A DNA stretch of 45,474 nucleotides from Roseomonas acroporae (GCF_023223525.1 NZ_JALPRX010000105.1:1-45474); one strand, 5' to 3'. Positions 24,987-35,323 are shown, numbered from the stretch's first letter. Numbers and translations: made by a program. The notes: generated by a model from the sequence alone, not told the origin.

Positions 24987-25367
24987 TCAGTCCGCCGCGG
25001 CCGCCGCCGGCGACAGCCGGTTCAGCGCGCGTATCCGGCTGCGCGACGCGTCCAGCGAGGCCTGCTCGATCTCCCGGTACAGGCGGATCACCGCGTCCCC
25101 CGCCGGCGAGAGGCTGGTGCCGCCACCGTCGCGCCCGCCGGGCGTCGCGATCACCACCTTCTCGCCGCAGCCGCGGTTCAGCGCCTCCACCAGATCCCAG
25201 GCGCGCTTGTAGGACATGCCGAGCGCGCGGCCGGCGGCGGAGATCGAACCCGTCTCCGCGATCGCCTCCAGCAGCGCCACCTTGCCCGGCCCGATCTGCA
25301 GCCCGGAAGCGAGATCCACCCGGATGCTGAGGCCGGCCTGCGCCGGCGGGGAGCGCTTCCTGGACAT
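24987..25367 (-). CDS. Stand-alone ModE N-terminal domain transcription regulator
   Basis: 126 residues. The winged helix-turn-helix of ModE is clear: GKVALLEAIAETGSISAAGR, LGMSYKRAWDLVEALN (recognition region), TPGGRDGGGTSLSPAGDAVI, then a dimerisation-type helix. E. coli ModE adds two C-terminal MOP domains that bind molybdate; here the protein ends after the DNA-binding part. It must therefore sense molybdate through a partner, or respond to something else. It is divergent from fdnG and sits upstream of the operon with two ModA-like proteins, so both are natural targets. Start preceded by a poor ribosome site. Confidence 0.85.
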   Translation of the reverse strand: MSRKRSPPAQAGLSIRVDLASGLQIGPGKVALLEAIAETGSISAAGRALGMSYKRAWDLVEALNRGCGEKVVIATPGGRDGGGTSLSPAGDAVIRLYREIEQASLDASRSRIRALNRLSPAAAAAD

Positions 25368-25801
25368 CGTCGTGCACCCCTGCGAACGCCATCGGACCCG
25401 CCCTGCCGTTGCCGTTGCCGTTCCCGGTCCGCGTCGGCGCGGCCGGGGGAGGGGGGCGTTATGGCGCCGAGATTATGGCGGCTGGTCGCCGATGCAAACG
25501 GGCGCGCCGTTTTGCCCGGCAGCGCCGCCTGCCGGGCCGGCACAGAATGGCGTAACAGACAGCATGGCGTAATATATGGATGTATATGGCGTTGGGTTCG
25601 GCACACCGAGCATGGCCGGCAAGCCGACGCAGGCAGTCCACGCCGGCGGCAATACGAGAATGAGACGCGCTCTCAATTTTTCCGCGACATGGCCTGACTT
25701 TCGCGTTGGCGGGACGAGTCCCGCATCGCCCCCGCTTGACTTAATTTCCGGCCTCACCATTGGCTATATCATCGACCGTCTTGCAGGCCGGGAGGGGTGC
25801 A
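25368..25801. other. Shared promoter region between modE-like gene and fdnG
   Basis: 434 bp, visibly less GC-rich than its surroundings, with no credible gene. ATGGCG recurs at 25461, 25475, 25547, 25564 and 25586. A ModE-box-like palindrome is at 25568-25591. TTGACT at 25736 and TATATC at 25765 lie 23 bp apart, too far for a standard sigma-70 promoter, so one of them may be a chance match or an activator site. Confidence 0.5.
25568..25591. promoter_or_regulatory. ModE-box-like palindrome upstream of fdnG
   Basis: CGTAATATA - TGGATG - TATATGGCG closely follows the ModE consensus layout (CGnTATATA, about 6 bp, TATATnnCG). It lies 211-234 bp before the fdnG start and 201-224 bp before the modE-like start. 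The binding protein is inferred from the neighbouring modE-like gene. Confidence 0.55.
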
Positions 25802-28800
25802 ATGAATGTGCAACTCTCGCGCCGCAGCTTGCTGAAAGCTGCCGGCGCGGGTGTGGTGGTGACTTCCCTCGGCGCCTTGGGCTTCGAGGCCGCGGAAGCG
25901 GCCGTCGCCGCCCATGTGCGACCGTTCAAGCTCGCCAACACCACCGAGACCCGCAACACCTGCACCTACTGCTCGGTCGCCTGCGGGGTGATCCTCTACT
26001 CGCGCGGCGACGTGCGGAAGGGCGAGCGGGCGGAGCTGATCCATGTCGAGGGCGACGCGGACCACCCGACCAACCTCGGCACGCTCTGCCCCAAGGGCGC
26101 GGCGCTGAAGGACTTCGTCCGGGCGCCGACACGGTTGCAGTACCCGATGATCCGCCGGCCCGGCTCGGACCGCTTCGAGCGCGTCTCCTGGGACGTGGCG
26201 CTGGACCGGATCGCGCGCCTGATGAAGGACGACCGCGACCGCAACTTCATCGCGCGCAACGCGGACGGGCTGGCGGTGAACCGCTGGACCTCGACCGGCA
26301 TGCTCGCCGCCTCCGCCACCACCAACGAGACCGCCTGGGCCACCTTCAAGGTGGCCAAGGGTCTCGGCATCGTCGGATTCGACAACCAGGCGCGCGTCTG
26401 ACACGGCCCCACGGTGTCCAGTTTGGGCCCGACATTCGGCCGTGGCGCGATGACGAATTCCTGGACCGACATCCGCAACACCGACCTCGTCGTCGTCATG
26501 GGCGGCAACGCGGCGGAAGCGCATCCCTGTGGCTTCAAGTGGGTCACGGAGGCGAAGGCGCACCGCGGCGCGAAGCTCATCGTGATCGATCCGCGCTACA
26601 CGCGAACCGCGTCCGTGGCGGACTTCTACGCGCCCATCCGCCAGGGCAGCGACATCGCCTTCCTGATGGGCCTGATCCGGTACTGCATCGAGAACGGCAA
26701 GGTGCAGTGGGAGTACGCCAAGGCCTACACCAACGCCTCGTTCATCGTGAAGGAGGGCTTCGGCTACAGCGACGGGCTGTTCAGCGGCTATGACCCGGAG
26801 AAGCGCGACTACGACCGCTCGAGCTGGGACTACGAGATCGGCGAGGACGGCTACGCGAAGGTCGACCCGACGCTGGAGCACCCGCGCTGCGTCTGGAACC
26901 TGCTGAAGCGGCACGTCGACTTCTATACGCCCGAGATGGTGGAGCGCATCTGCGGCACGCCGAAGGAGAAATTCCTCAAGGTCGCGCAGATGATCGGCGA
27001 GTGCTCGACCGCGACGCGGACGATGACCTCGATGTACGCGCTCGGCTGGACGCAGCACTCGCACGGCGCGCAGAACATCCGCGGCATGGCGATGCTCCAG
27101 CTCATCCTGGGCAATATCGGCGTGCGCGGCGGCGGCATGAACGCGCTGCGCGGGCACTCGAACATCCAGGGCCTGACCGATCTCGGCCTGATGTCGCACC
27201 TGCTCACCGGCTACCTCAACATGCCGACCGAGGCGGAGCCGGACTTCGAGACCTACATGAAGTCGCGGCAGTTCAAGCCGCTGCGCCCGGGCCAGACCAG
27301 CTACTGGCAGAACTACCGGAAGTTCATGGTGAGCTTCCAGAAGGCCATGTGGGGCAGCGCCGCCACGGCCGAGAACAATTGGTGCTACGACTACCTGCCG
27401 AAGCTCGACGTGCCGTCCTACGACGTGCTGCGCATGTTCGAGATGATGAACGACGGGCAGGTGAACGGCTACATCTGCCAGGGCTTCAACCCGTTGCTCG
27501 CCTTCCCCAACCGGGCGAAGCTGACCAGCGCGCTGTCGAAGCTGAAATTCCTCATCACCATGGACCCGCTGGAGACGGAGACGGCGCGGTTCTGGGAGAA
27601 CCACGGCGACTTCAACCCGGTGGACACCGCCTCGATCCAGACCGAGGTGATCCAGCTCCCCACCGTCTGCTTTGCCGAGGACGAGGGCTCGCTCACCAAT
27701 TCCGGCCGCTGGCTGCAATGGTTCTGGCCGGCCGCGACACCCCCGGGCGAGGCGAAGCACGACACCCGCATCATGGGGGAGATCTTCCTCCGCATGCGGG
27801 AGCTGTACCGCAAGGAGGGCGGCGCCTTCCCCGACCCGATCCTCAACCTCTCCTGGGAGTACCACGACCCACGCGAGCCCGAGCCGGCGGAGCTGGCGAA
27901 GGAGATCAACGGCCGCGCCCTGACCGACCTGACCGACCCGGCCGATCCCAACAAGGTGCTCGTGCCGGCCGGCAAGCAGGTGCTGAACTTCTCGCAGCTG
28001 CGCGACGACGGCTCCACCATGTGCGGCTGCTGGATCTATTCCGGCTGCTTCAACGAGGCCGGCAACAACATGGCCCGGCGGGACAACCGCGACCCCGGCG
28101 GGCTCGGCACCTACCCCAACTGGACCTGGGCCTGGCCGCTCAACCGGCGCACCCTCTACAACGCCGCCTCGGCCGACACGCAGGGCCGGCCCTGGGATCC
28201 CTCCCGCAAGATCATCGAGTGGGACGGGTCGAAATGGGTCGGCGACGACGTGCCGGACATCGCGCCCACCGCGAAGCCCGGTCAGGTGCTGCCCTTCATC
28301 ATGAACCCGGAGGGCTCCGCGCGCCTGTTCTCGCGCGGCATGATGCGCGACGGGCCGTTCCCGGCGCACATGGAGCCCTTCGAATCGCCGGTGCCGAACG
28401 TGCTGAACCCGCGCATGCGCGGCAACCCGGTGGCGCGCATCTTCCGCAACGACGTCGCCCAGTTCGGCAATCCGGACGAGTTCCCCTTCGCGGCGACCTC
28501 GTACCGGCTGACCGAGCACTTCCACTACTGGACCAAGCACAACCGGGTGAACGCCGTCCTCCAGCCCGAATTCTTCGTGGAGATCTCGGAGGAGCTGGCG
28601 AAGCTGCGCAACGTGACGAATGGCGGCTGGGTGCGGGTGTGGTCGAAGCGCGGCGAGGTGAAGGCGCGCGCGCTGGTCACCAAGCGCATCCGGCCGCTGA
28701 TCTGCGACGGGCGCACCGTGCACGTCGTCGGCATCCCGCTGCACTGGGGCTTCACCGGCGCCGCGCGCAAGGGCTTCGGCCCGAACTCGCTGACGCCCTT

Positions 28801-28900
28801 CGTGGGTGAGGCCAACATCGAGACGCCGGCGGTCAAGGCGTTCCTGGTCAACCTCGAACCGTCCACGGCGCCGCAGGATCGGCCGGGGGTGACATCATGA
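25802..28900 (+). CDS. fdnG: Formate dehydrogenase-N alpha subunit, selenoprotein (TGA at 26399-26401 = Sec)
   Basis: 1032 residues, with GGAGGGG five bases before ATG. It oxidises formate to CO2 in the periplasm at a molybdenum (or tungsten) bis-MGD centre and passes electrons to the beta subunit. The Tat signal [12 protein letters not shown] is at residues 6-17. Cys54, Cys57, Cys61 and Cys96 bind a [4Fe-4S] cluster. Residue 200 is encoded by an in-frame TGA in [18 protein letters not shown], the position of Sec in E. coli FdnG, and the frame continues with [14 protein letters not shown] and [13 protein letters not shown] to the usual length. Overlaps fdnH by ATGA. An automatic annotation would split it into two pieces or call it broken. 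Confidence 0.96.
26399..26430 (+). promoter_or_regulatory. SECIS element of fdnG
   Basis: TGA is followed by exactly 11 nt (CACGGCCCCAC) and then a hairpin: GG, a bulged T (26415), GTCC, loop AGTTT, GGGCCC. The E. coli fdhF element has the same 11-nt spacing, the GG pair, the bulged U and a GU in the apical loop, the features SelB recognises. Pairs here are G-C, G-C, bulge, G-C, T-G, C-G, C-G. Confidence 0.9.
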
Positions 28901-29901
28901 GCGGCAGCAACACCGCGGGCATGGTCGACAGCCCCCGCACCGCGGTCAGCAACCCGCCGGTGCAGCCGGTGGCGGCGCATTTCGGCGAGGCCGACCTGTG
29001 CCGCCGCTCGGCCACGCGCGACCTGCCGGCGCCGCAGCGCCAGCTCACGCCGGTGGCGAAGCTGATCGACGTCTCGAAGTGCATCGGCTGCAAGGCGTGC
29101 CAGTCGGCCTGCATCGAGTGGAACGACACCCACCCGGAGATGGAGCACAACGTCGGGCAGTACACCAACCCGCACGATCTGACGGCGGAGATGTATACGC
29201 TGATGCGGTTCACCGAATGGGTGAACCCCGAGACCGACAACCTCGAATGGCTCATCCGCAAGGATGGCTGCATGCACTGCGACGATCCGGGCTGCCTCAA
29301 GGCCTGTCCCGCGCCCGGCGCCATCGTGCAGTACACCAACGGCATCGTGGACTTCATCCACGAGAACTGCATCGGCTGCGGCTACTGCATCAAGGGATGC
29401 CCGTTCAACATCCCCCGCATCTCCCGCGCCGACCACCGCGCCTACAAGTGCACCCTCTGCTCCGACCGCGTGGCGGTGGGCCAGGGCCCGGCCTGCGCCA
29501 AGTCCTGCCCCACCCAGGCCATCGTCTTCGGCACCAAGGAGGACATGAAGAGGCACGCGGCGGAGCGCGTCGCCGACCTGAAGTCGCGCGGCTTCGCCAA
29601 TGCCGGCCTCTACGACCCGGCCGGCGTGGGCGGCACGCATGTGATGTATGTGCTGCACCACAACGACCGGCCGGGCATCTACGCTGACCTGCCGGAGAAC
29701 CCGCGCATCTCGCCGCTGGTGCAGACCTGGAAGGGGATGACCAAGTATGTCGGCCTCGCCGCCATGGGGCTGATGGCGGTGGGCAGCGTCATCCACGGCG
29801 TGTTCGCCAAGCCCAACCGCGTTTCCGAGGAGGAGGAGCGGCACGCCGAGGATCTGGTCGAGGGGCGGCCGGTGCCGCCGCCGCCGCCGGGGCAGCCCTG
29901 A
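28897..29901 (+). CDS. fdnH: Formate dehydrogenase-N beta (iron-sulfur) subunit
   Basis: 334 residues. It carries electrons from FdnG to the membrane cytochrome. Four [4Fe-4S] ligand sets are visible: Cys62/65/68/72, 125/128/133/137, 158/161/164/168 and 185/188/200/204. A C-terminal transmembrane helix (about 275-298, [20 protein letters not shown]) anchors it, as in E. coli FdnH. It lacks its own signal and would be exported with FdnG. The start overlaps the fdnG stop (ATGA) and the stop overlaps the fdnI start (TGATG), so stoichiometric coupled synthesis is expected. The tail is an acidic Pro-rich extension. Confidence 0.96.
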   Translation: MSGSNTAGMVDSPRTAVSNPPVQPVAAHFGEADLCRRSATRDLPAPQRQLTPVAKLIDVSKCIGCKACQSACIEWNDTHPEMEHNVGQYTNPHDLTAEMYTLMRFTEWVNPETDNLEWLIRKDGCMHCDDPGCLKACPAPGAIVQYTNGIVDFIHENCIGCGYCIKGCPFNIPRISRADHRAYKCTLCSDRVAVGQGPACAKSCPTQAIVFGTKEDMKRHAAERVADLKSRGFANAGLYDPAGVGGTHVMYVLHHNDRPGIYADLPENPRISPLVQTWKGMTKYVGLAAMGLMAVGSVIHGVFAKPNRVSEEEERHAEDLVEGRPVPPPPPGQP

Positions 29902-30599
29902 TGAGCGACCAGGTCGAGGAGATCCAGCCCGGCGATTCGATCGTCCCGGGCAAGCCGGTCACGGTGAACCGCTACGGGCCGCTCGCGCGGCTCAACCACT
30001 GGGTCACGGCCACCAGCCTGATCCTGCTCGCCCTCTCCGGTCTCGCTCTGTTCTGGCCGGGCCTGTTCTTCCTGACCAACCTGTTCGGCGGCGGCCAGAA
30101 CACGCGCGCCTTCCATCCCTGGATCGGCGTGCTGCTCTTCGTCAGCTTCTTCGTCTTCTTCTTCCAGCTCTGGCGCGCCAACCTGCCGGCGAAGGTCGAT
30201 ATCGTCTGGCTGTCGCGCATCCGCGACTTCCTTGCCGGGCACGAGGATCGGCTGCCCGAGCTGGGCAAGTACAATGCCGGCCAGAAATTCATCTTCTGGG
30301 CGATGACCGGGCTGATCCTGGTGCTGATCGCGACCGGCATCGTGATCTGGGACCAGTATTTCGGCGGCTACTTCTCGATCCCGCTGCGCCGCGTCGCCGT
30401 GCTCGCGCACTCCGTCGCGGCGGTGCTCATCATCTGCGTCTTCATCCTGCACGTCTATGCGGCCATCTGGACGCGCGGCACGCTGCGGGCGATGACGCGC
30501 GGCTCCGTCACCGGCGGCTGGGCCTGGCGGCACCACCGCAAGTGGCTGCGCCAACTGGCCGGCCGGCCGGGGACGCAGCGGCCGGGGCCGGCGGAGTAG
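29901..30599 (+). CDS. fdnI: Formate dehydrogenase-N gamma subunit, cytochrome b556
   Basis: 232 residues with four hydrophobic segments (about 37-63, 71-91, 131-151, 163-190). Conserved His33 (LNHW), His72 (FHPW), His170 and His184 are candidates for the two b-haem ligands and fit FdnI. It passes electrons to quinone on the cytoplasmic side, so formate oxidation would feed the respiratory chain. The first 25 residues form a soluble extension. It is the last structural gene of the fdn set; a hairpin repeat separates it from fdhE. Confidence 0.95.
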   Translation: MSDQVEEIQPGDSIVPGKPVTVNRYGPLARLNHWVTATSLILLALSGLALFWPGLFFLTNLFGGGQNTRAFHPWIGVLLFVSFFVFFFQLWRANLPAKVDIVWLSRIRDFLAGHEDRLPELGKYNAGQKFIFWAMTGLILVLIATGIVIWDQYFGGYFSIPLRRVAVLAHSVAAVLIICVFILHVYAAIWTRGTLRAMTRGSVTGGWAWRHHRKWLRQLAGRPGTQRPGPAE

Positions 30600-30731
30600 C
30601 CCCGGCGGAGTAGCCAAGGCCAGCCGGGGCTTCGCCCCGGACCCCACCGGGAAGGGCGCCGCCCTTCCCCGACCCATCCCGCCAAGGGGCGAGACCCCCT
30701 TGGAGCCCCCATTGCGGGAAGGGCAGCCCAT
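30600..30731 (+). repeat. Dispersed hairpin repeat, copy 2 (fdnI-fdhE gap)
   Basis: Three near-perfect hairpins follow each other: CCGGGGCTTCGCCCCGG, GGGAAGGGCGCCGCCCTTCCC, and CCAAGGGGCGAGACCCCCTTGG. Sequence and orientation match the copy at 33126-33355. It could attenuate transcription between the structural and accessory genes. Confidence 0.8.
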
Positions 30732-30784
30732 GCCCTACGCCCTACGCAACAGACCGCGTGGCCGGTCCGGCCCGCCGAGGTGAC

Positions 30785-31729
30785 ATGTCCGGCTTCTCCA
30801 ACATCGAGCCCGATCCCTCCATGATCGGGCGCCTGCGTCCGGCGCCCTTCGCGCTGATCCCCGATCCGCCGGTCCTGTTCCGCCGCCGCGCGGAACGCCT
30901 CGCCGGCCTCGCCCCGGGCCACGACCTCGCCCTCTATCTCCGCTTCCTCGAACGCGTCTGCGCGACGCAGGCCGAACTCGCCGCCACCCTGCCGCCGCCC
31001 GCGCCGATCCCGCCCGAGCAGGTCGAGCGCGCCCGCGCCGGCACGATGCCGCCGCTCGACCGCGACGCCCTCGCCGCCGCGCCCGAACTGCGCGACACGG
31101 TGGCGCGCTTCCTCGCCGCCCTCTCGCCCGAGGGCATGCCCGCCCCGGCGGCGGCCGCCCTCGCCATGCTGCGCGAGGCGCCCGAGGCGGTGCTCACGGA
31201 GATGCTCGGCAACGTCCTCGCCGACGCCATCCCGTTCGACGCCCTGCCGCCGCACCTGTTCCTCTCCGCCGCCGTGCAGCTGCACGCCGCACGCCTCGCC
31301 GCGCCGCTCGACCCGGAACGGCTGGTGCCGGTCGGCACCGGCCTCTGCCCGGTCTGCGGCGGCCCGCCCGTCGCCTCGGTGGTGGTCGGCTTCCAGGGCG
31401 CCGAGGGGGCGCGCTACGCCGCCTGCGCCTGCTGCGGCACGCAGTGGAACGTGGTGCGCATCACCTGCCTCGCCTGCGGCTCCACCAAGGGCATCGGCTA
31501 CAAGGCGCCGGAGGCGGACGGCACCGCCCCCAACACGCTCGACGCGGACGCGACCGTCAAGGCCGAGACCTGCGACACCTGCCGCTCCTGGGTGAAGATC
31601 CTCTACCAGAACCGCAACGCCGCGCTGGAGCCCGTGGCCGACGACGTGGCCAGCCTCGGCCTCGACCTGCTGATGCAGGGCACCGAGTACCGCCGCGCCG
31701 GCTTCGATCCCTTCCTGATCGGCTACTGA
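30785..31729 (+). CDS. fdhE: Formate dehydrogenase accessory protein FdhE
   Basis: 314 residues from ATG 30785, with GAGGTG just ahead; GTG at 30758 is a weaker alternative. FdhE is a cytoplasmic rubredoxin-like iron protein needed to mature Tat-exported formate dehydrogenases; E. coli FdhE is 309 residues. The four CxxC-type sites of the C-terminal half are all seen: [20 protein letters not shown] and CDTCRSW. The family ending [16 protein letters not shown] is intact. selA starts 4 bp after the stop. Confidence 0.95.
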   Translation: MSGFSNIEPDPSMIGRLRPAPFALIPDPPVLFRRRAERLAGLAPGHDLALYLRFLERVCATQAELAATLPPPAPIPPEQVERARAGTMPPLDRDALAAAPELRDTVARFLAALSPEGMPAPAAAALAMLREAPEAVLTEMLGNVLADAIPFDALPPHLFLSAAVQLHAARLAAPLDPERLVPVGTGLCPVCGGPPVASVVVGFQGAEGARYAACACCGTQWNVVRITCLACGSTKGIGYKAPEADGTAPNTLDADATVKAETCDTCRSWVKILYQNRNAALEPVADDVASLGLDLLMQGTEYRRAGFDPFLIGY

Positions 31730-31733
31730 CCCC

Positions 31734-33125
31734 GTGCCCGACGACCTGCCCGCCGCATCGCCATCCCCTGGCGACCCGGCGCTGCGCCGCCTGCCCTCGG
31801 TCGACCGCCTGCTCGGCCTCGCCGCGCCGCTGATCGCCCGCCACGGCCGCGCCGAGACCACCGACGCCCTGCGCGCCGGCCTCGCCGAGGCCCGCCGCGC
31901 GCCCGACGCCCTGCCGGATGCCGAGGCCCTGCTCGCCACGGCCGCGCTGCGCCTGGATGCGCGCGCCCGCCCCGGCCTGCGGCCGCTGTTCAACCTCACC
32001 GGCACGGTGCTGCACACCAATCTCGGCCGCGCCCTGCTTGCCGAGGCCGCGATCGAGGCCGCGACGGCTGCCATGCGCGACGCCGTGGCGCTGGAATACG
32101 ACCTCGGCACCGGCCATCGCGGCGAGCGCGACGACCATCTGCGCGTGCTGCTGCGCGAGCTGACCGGCGCCGAGGACGCGACCGTGGTCAACAACAACGC
32201 CGCCGCCGTGCTGCTGGCGCTGAACGCGGTGGGGGAGGGGCGCGAGGCGATCGTCTCGCGCGGCGAGCTGATCGAGATCGGCGGCGCCTTCCGCATGCCC
32301 GACATCATGGCCCGCGCCGGCGTGCGCCTGGTCGAGGTCGGCACCACCAACCGCACCCATGCGCGCGACTACGAGTCGGCGCTGCGCCCGGAGACCGGGC
32401 TGATCCTCAAGGTCCACACCTCGAACTACCGCATCGAGGGCTTCACCGCCGAGGTGGACGGCGCCCGACTCGCCGCCATCGCCCGCAGGGCCGGGGTGCC
32501 GCTGCTGAACGACCTCGGCTCCGGCACGCTGGCCGACCTCGCCCGCTACGGCCTCGCCCGCGAGCCCACGGTGCGCGAGGCGGTGGCGGAGGGGGCGGAC
32601 CTCGTCACCTTCTCCGGCGACAAGCTGCTGGGCGGCCCGCAGGCCGGCTTTGTCGTCGGGCGGCGCGACCTGATCGCGGCGATCAACCGCAACCCGCTGA
32701 AGCGCGCGCTGCGCCTGGACAAGATCCGCCTCGCCGCGCTGGAGGCCACGCTGCGCCTCTACCGCGACCCGGACCGGCTGGCCGAGCGGCTGCCGACGCT
32801 GCGCCTGCTGGCCCGTCCCGCCGAGGCGATCGCGGCGCAGGCGGCGCGGCTGCTGCCCGAGGTGGCGCGGCTGCTGCCGGGCTTCGCGGTGACGGTGTGC
32901 GAGTGCCGCAGCCAGATCGGCTCCGGCGCGCTGCCGGTGGAAACCATTCCGAGCGCCGCGCTGCGCATCGCCGGGTCGGGCCGGGCGCTGGAGCGGCTGG
33001 CCGCGTCGCTGCGCGGGCTGGAGCGGCCGGTGATCGGGCGGCTGCGGGACGGGGCGCTGCTGTGGGACCTGCGCTGCCTGGAGGACGAGGCGGGGTTGCT
33101 GGCCGGCCTGCGGGGGCTGGGCTGA
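31734..33125 (+). CDS. selA: L-seryl-tRNA(Sec) selenium transferase
   Basis: 463 residues from GTG 31734. This PLP enzyme converts Ser-tRNA(Sec) to Sec-tRNA(Sec) with selenophosphate. The start is supported by the family opening [10 protein letters not shown]. Further motifs: [17 protein letters not shown], the [13 protein letters not shown] region, [26 protein letters not shown], and the PLP lysine Lys297 in [13 protein letters not shown] (Lys295 in E. coli). Length matches E. coli SelA (463). It sits between fdhE and selB; the 247-bp gap to selB is filled by a dispersed hairpin repeat. Confidence 0.97.
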   Translation: MPDDLPAASPSPGDPALRRLPSVDRLLGLAAPLIARHGRAETTDALRAGLAEARRAPDALPDAEALLATAALRLDARARPGLRPLFNLTGTVLHTNLGRALLAEAAIEAATAAMRDAVALEYDLGTGHRGERDDHLRVLLRELTGAEDATVVNNNAAAVLLALNAVGEGREAIVSRGELIEIGGAFRMPDIMARAGVRLVEVGTTNRTHARDYESALRPETGLILKVHTSNYRIEGFTAEVDGARLAAIARRAGVPLLNDLGSGTLADLARYGLAREPTVREAVAEGADLVTFSGDKLLGGPQAGFVVGRRDLIAAINRNPLKRALRLDKIRLAALEATLRLYRDPDRLAERLPTLRLLARPAEAIAAQAARLLPEVARLLPGFAVTVCECRSQIGSGALPVETIPSAALRIAGSGRALERLAASLRGLERPVIGRLRDGALLWDLRCLEDEAGLLAGLRGLG

Positions 33126-33355
33126 TGCGGGTTTCGGGGCGCCGCCCCGGACCCCGCCAGGGAAGGGCGCTGCCCTTCCCTGGACCCATCCCGCCAAGGG
33201 GCGAAGCCCCCTTGGAACCCCCGTTTCGGAAAGAGACGAACGGGCTGTTCCGACACCACGATCCAGAACGAAGAGAGGTCCAGGAGGGCCTCGCCCTCCC
33301 AAGGGACCATGGGGCGGATGGGGTCCGGGGAAGGCGGAGCCTTCCCCGGGCGGCA
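33126..33355 (+). repeat. Dispersed hairpin repeat, copy 3 (selA-selB gap)
   Basis: This is the longest copy, with at least four hairpins: GGGAAGGGCGCTGCCCTTCCC, CCAAGGGGCGAAGCCCCCTTGG, GGAGGGCCTCGCCCTCC, and GGGGAAGGCGGAGCCTTCCCC. They are separated by a spacer with GAACGAAGAGAGGTCC. Related to copies at 24775, 30600 and 41935. Confidence 0.85.
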
Positions 33356-33372
33356 GCCACGGTCTCCCGCGC

Positions 33373-35301
33373 ATGATCGTCGGCACCGCCGGCCACATCG
33401 ACCACGGCAAGACCGCCCTGGTCCGTGCCCTGACGGGCGTCGACACCGACCGCCTCAAGGAGGAGAAGGCGCGCGGCATCACCATCGAGCTGGGCTTCGC
33501 CTACCTGCCGTTGGGCGACGCCACGCTGGGCTTCGTCGATGTCCCCGGCCATGAGCGTTTCGTCCACACCATGCTGGCCGGTGCCGGCGGCATCGACTTC
33601 GCGCTGCTCGTGGTGGCGGCCGATGACGGGGTGATGCCGCAGACGCGCGAGCATCTCGCGATCCTCGACCTGCTCGGCATCGAACGCGGCATCGTGGCGC
33701 TCTCCAAGGCCGACCTCGCCGATGCGCCGCGCCGCGCCGCCGTGGCCACGCAGATACGCGCCGAGCTGTCCGGCACCGGCCTCGCCACCGCGCCGATCCT
33801 GCCCGTCTCCACCCTCACCGGCGAGGGCATCGAGGTGCTGCGCGACGCGCTGGCCCGGGCGGCGGCCGGCACCGGGCCGCGCGGGGCGGGCGGCGCCTTC
33901 CGCCTCGCCGTGGACCGCTGCTTCGTGCTGGCCGGCGCCGGCACGGTGGTCACCGGCACGGTGCTGGCCGGCGCGGTCGCGGTGGGCGAGCAGGTGCTGG
34001 TCAGCCCCTCCGGCCTGCCGGCGCGGGTGCGCTCGCTGCACGCGCAGAACCGCCCGGCGGCGCGCGGCGTGGCGGGCCAGCGCTGCGCCCTCAACCTCGC
34101 CGGCGAGGGCGTCGGCAGGGACGCGATCGCGCGCGGCGACATGGTGCTCGACCCCGCCCTGCACGCCCCCGCCGACCGCATCGACGCCCGTTTCCGCGCC
34201 CTGCCTGGCGAGCCGAAGCCGCTCGGCACCTGGTTTCCGGCGCGCCTGCACCATGGCAGCGCCGAGGTTGGCGCCCGGCTCGTCCCGCTCGACGGCCCGA
34301 TCGGGCCGGGCGGGGAGGGGAGGGTGCAGCTCGTGCTCGACCGCCCCATCGCCGCCTGCGTCGGCGACCGCTTCATCCTGCGCGACGTCTCCGCCCAGCG
34401 CACCATCGGCGGCGGCCGCTTCCTCGACCTGCGCGCCCCCGCCCGCAAGCGGCGCACGCCGGAACGCCTCGCCCAGCTCGACGCGCTCGCCCTGTCGGAA
34501 CCGGACGCGGCGCTGGCCGGGCTGCTGGCGCTGCCGCCCTTCCACGTCGATCTCGCCGCCTTCGGCCGTGACCATGGCCTGACGCCGGCCGAGACGGCGG
34601 CGCTCGCGGAGCGGCTCGGCCTCGTCGCCATCGAGGCCGCCGGCACCCGGATTGCCTTGTCGGCCGCGGGCTGGGACACCTTCCGCGCCGCACTGGCCGA
34701 CACGCTCGCGCGACACCACGAGGAGAACCCGGACCAGCAGGGACTCGGCCGCGAGCGCCTGCGCCTCGCCGTGCGGCCGCGCCTGCCGGCCCCGGCCTTC
34801 CTGGCGGCGCTGGCGCGCGAGGCCGAGGCGGGTGCGCTGGTGCTGGACGGCACCTTCGTCCGCCTGCCCGGCCACGAGGTCCGGCTGAACCCGGCCGACG
34901 AGGCGCTCTACGCGCGAATCGCCCCGCTGCTCGGCGACGAGGCCCGCTTCCGCCCGCCCCGCGTGCGCGACCTGGTGCCGCTGGTCGGCGCCGAGGAGCC
35001 GGAGGTGCGCCGCGTGCTGAAGCTCTGCGCCCGGCTCGGTCGCGTGGACCAGATCGCGCACGACCACTTCTTCCTGCGCGCCACGACGGCCGAGATGGTG
35101 GAGATCGCCCGCGACGTGGCCGACCATGCCGAGGACCACCAGATCACCGCCGCCGCCTTCCGAGACCGGATGGACAACGGCCGCAAGGTGGCGATCCAGA
35201 TCCTCGACTTCCTCGACCGCCATGGCGTCACCTTGCGCCGGGGCGATCTGCGTCGCATGAATCCGCACCGGCTGGACCTGTTCCGGTCCGTCGGCGCGTG
35301 A
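33373..35301 (+). CDS. selB: Selenocysteine-specific elongation factor SelB
   Basis: 642 residues. It delivers Sec-tRNA(Sec) to the ribosome at the SECIS-marked UGA. GTPase motifs: G1 AGHIDHGKT (residues 6-14), switch region [19 protein letters not shown]3 DVPGHERF, G4 SKAD. EF-Tu-like domains 2 and 3 follow, and then C-terminal winged helices that bind the SECIS hairpin (about 450-642, ending with [20 protein letters not shown] and [13 protein letters not shown]). E. coli SelB is 614 residues. The tRNA-Sec gene follows 32 bp after the stop. Confidence 0.97.
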   Translation: MIVGTAGHIDHGKTALVRALTGVDTDRLKEEKARGITIELGFAYLPLGDATLGFVDVPGHERFVHTMLAGAGGIDFALLVVAADDGVMPQTREHLAILDLLGIERGIVALSKADLADAPRRAAVATQIRAELSGTGLATAPILPVSTLTGEGIEVLRDALARAAAGTGPRGAGGAFRLAVDRCFVLAGAGTVVTGTVLAGAVAVGEQVLVSPSGLPARVRSLHAQNRPAARGVAGQRCALNLAGEGVGRDAIARGDMVLDPALHAPADRIDARFRALPGEPKPLGTWFPARLHHGSAEVGARLVPLDGPIGPGGEGRVQLVLDRPIAACVGDRFILRDVSAQRTIGGGRFLDLRAPARKRRTPERLAQLDALALSEPDAALAGLLALPPFHVDLAAFGRDHGLTPAETAALAERLGLVAIEAAGTRIALSAAGWDTFRAALADTLARHHEENPDQQGLGRERLRLAVRPRLPAPAFLAALAREAEAGALVLDGTFVRLPGHEVRLNPADEALYARIAPLLGDEARFRPPRVRDLVPLVGAEEPEVRRVLKLCARLGRVDQIAHDHFFLRATTAEMVEIARDVADHAEDHQITAAAFRDRMDNGRKVAIQILDFLDRHGVTLRRGDLRRMNPHRLDLFRSVGA

Positions 35302-35303
35302 GA

Positions 35304-35323
35304 GTGCCGCCTCGGGGCGGCAC
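35304..35323. other. Perfect 8-bp hairpin between selB and selC
   Basis: GTGCCGCC - TCGG - GGCGGCAC is a perfect stem with a four-base loop, starting 2 bp after the selB stop and ending 10 bp before tRNA-Sec. There is no T-run. It could be a processing or weak termination signal that separates the selB mRNA from the tRNA. Confidence 0.5.

Noticed and set aside
25736-25770. Standard sigma-70 promoter TTGACT...TATATC for fdnG
   Set aside because: The spacing is 23 bp, well outside the usual 16-19 bp, so I list the words but do not call the promoter.
26399-26401. Stop codon splitting fdnG into two genes or a pseudogene
   Set aside because: The frame, family alignment (RV-U-HGPTV), SECIS hairpin at the right distance and a full set of sel genes nearby show that it is a Sec codon.
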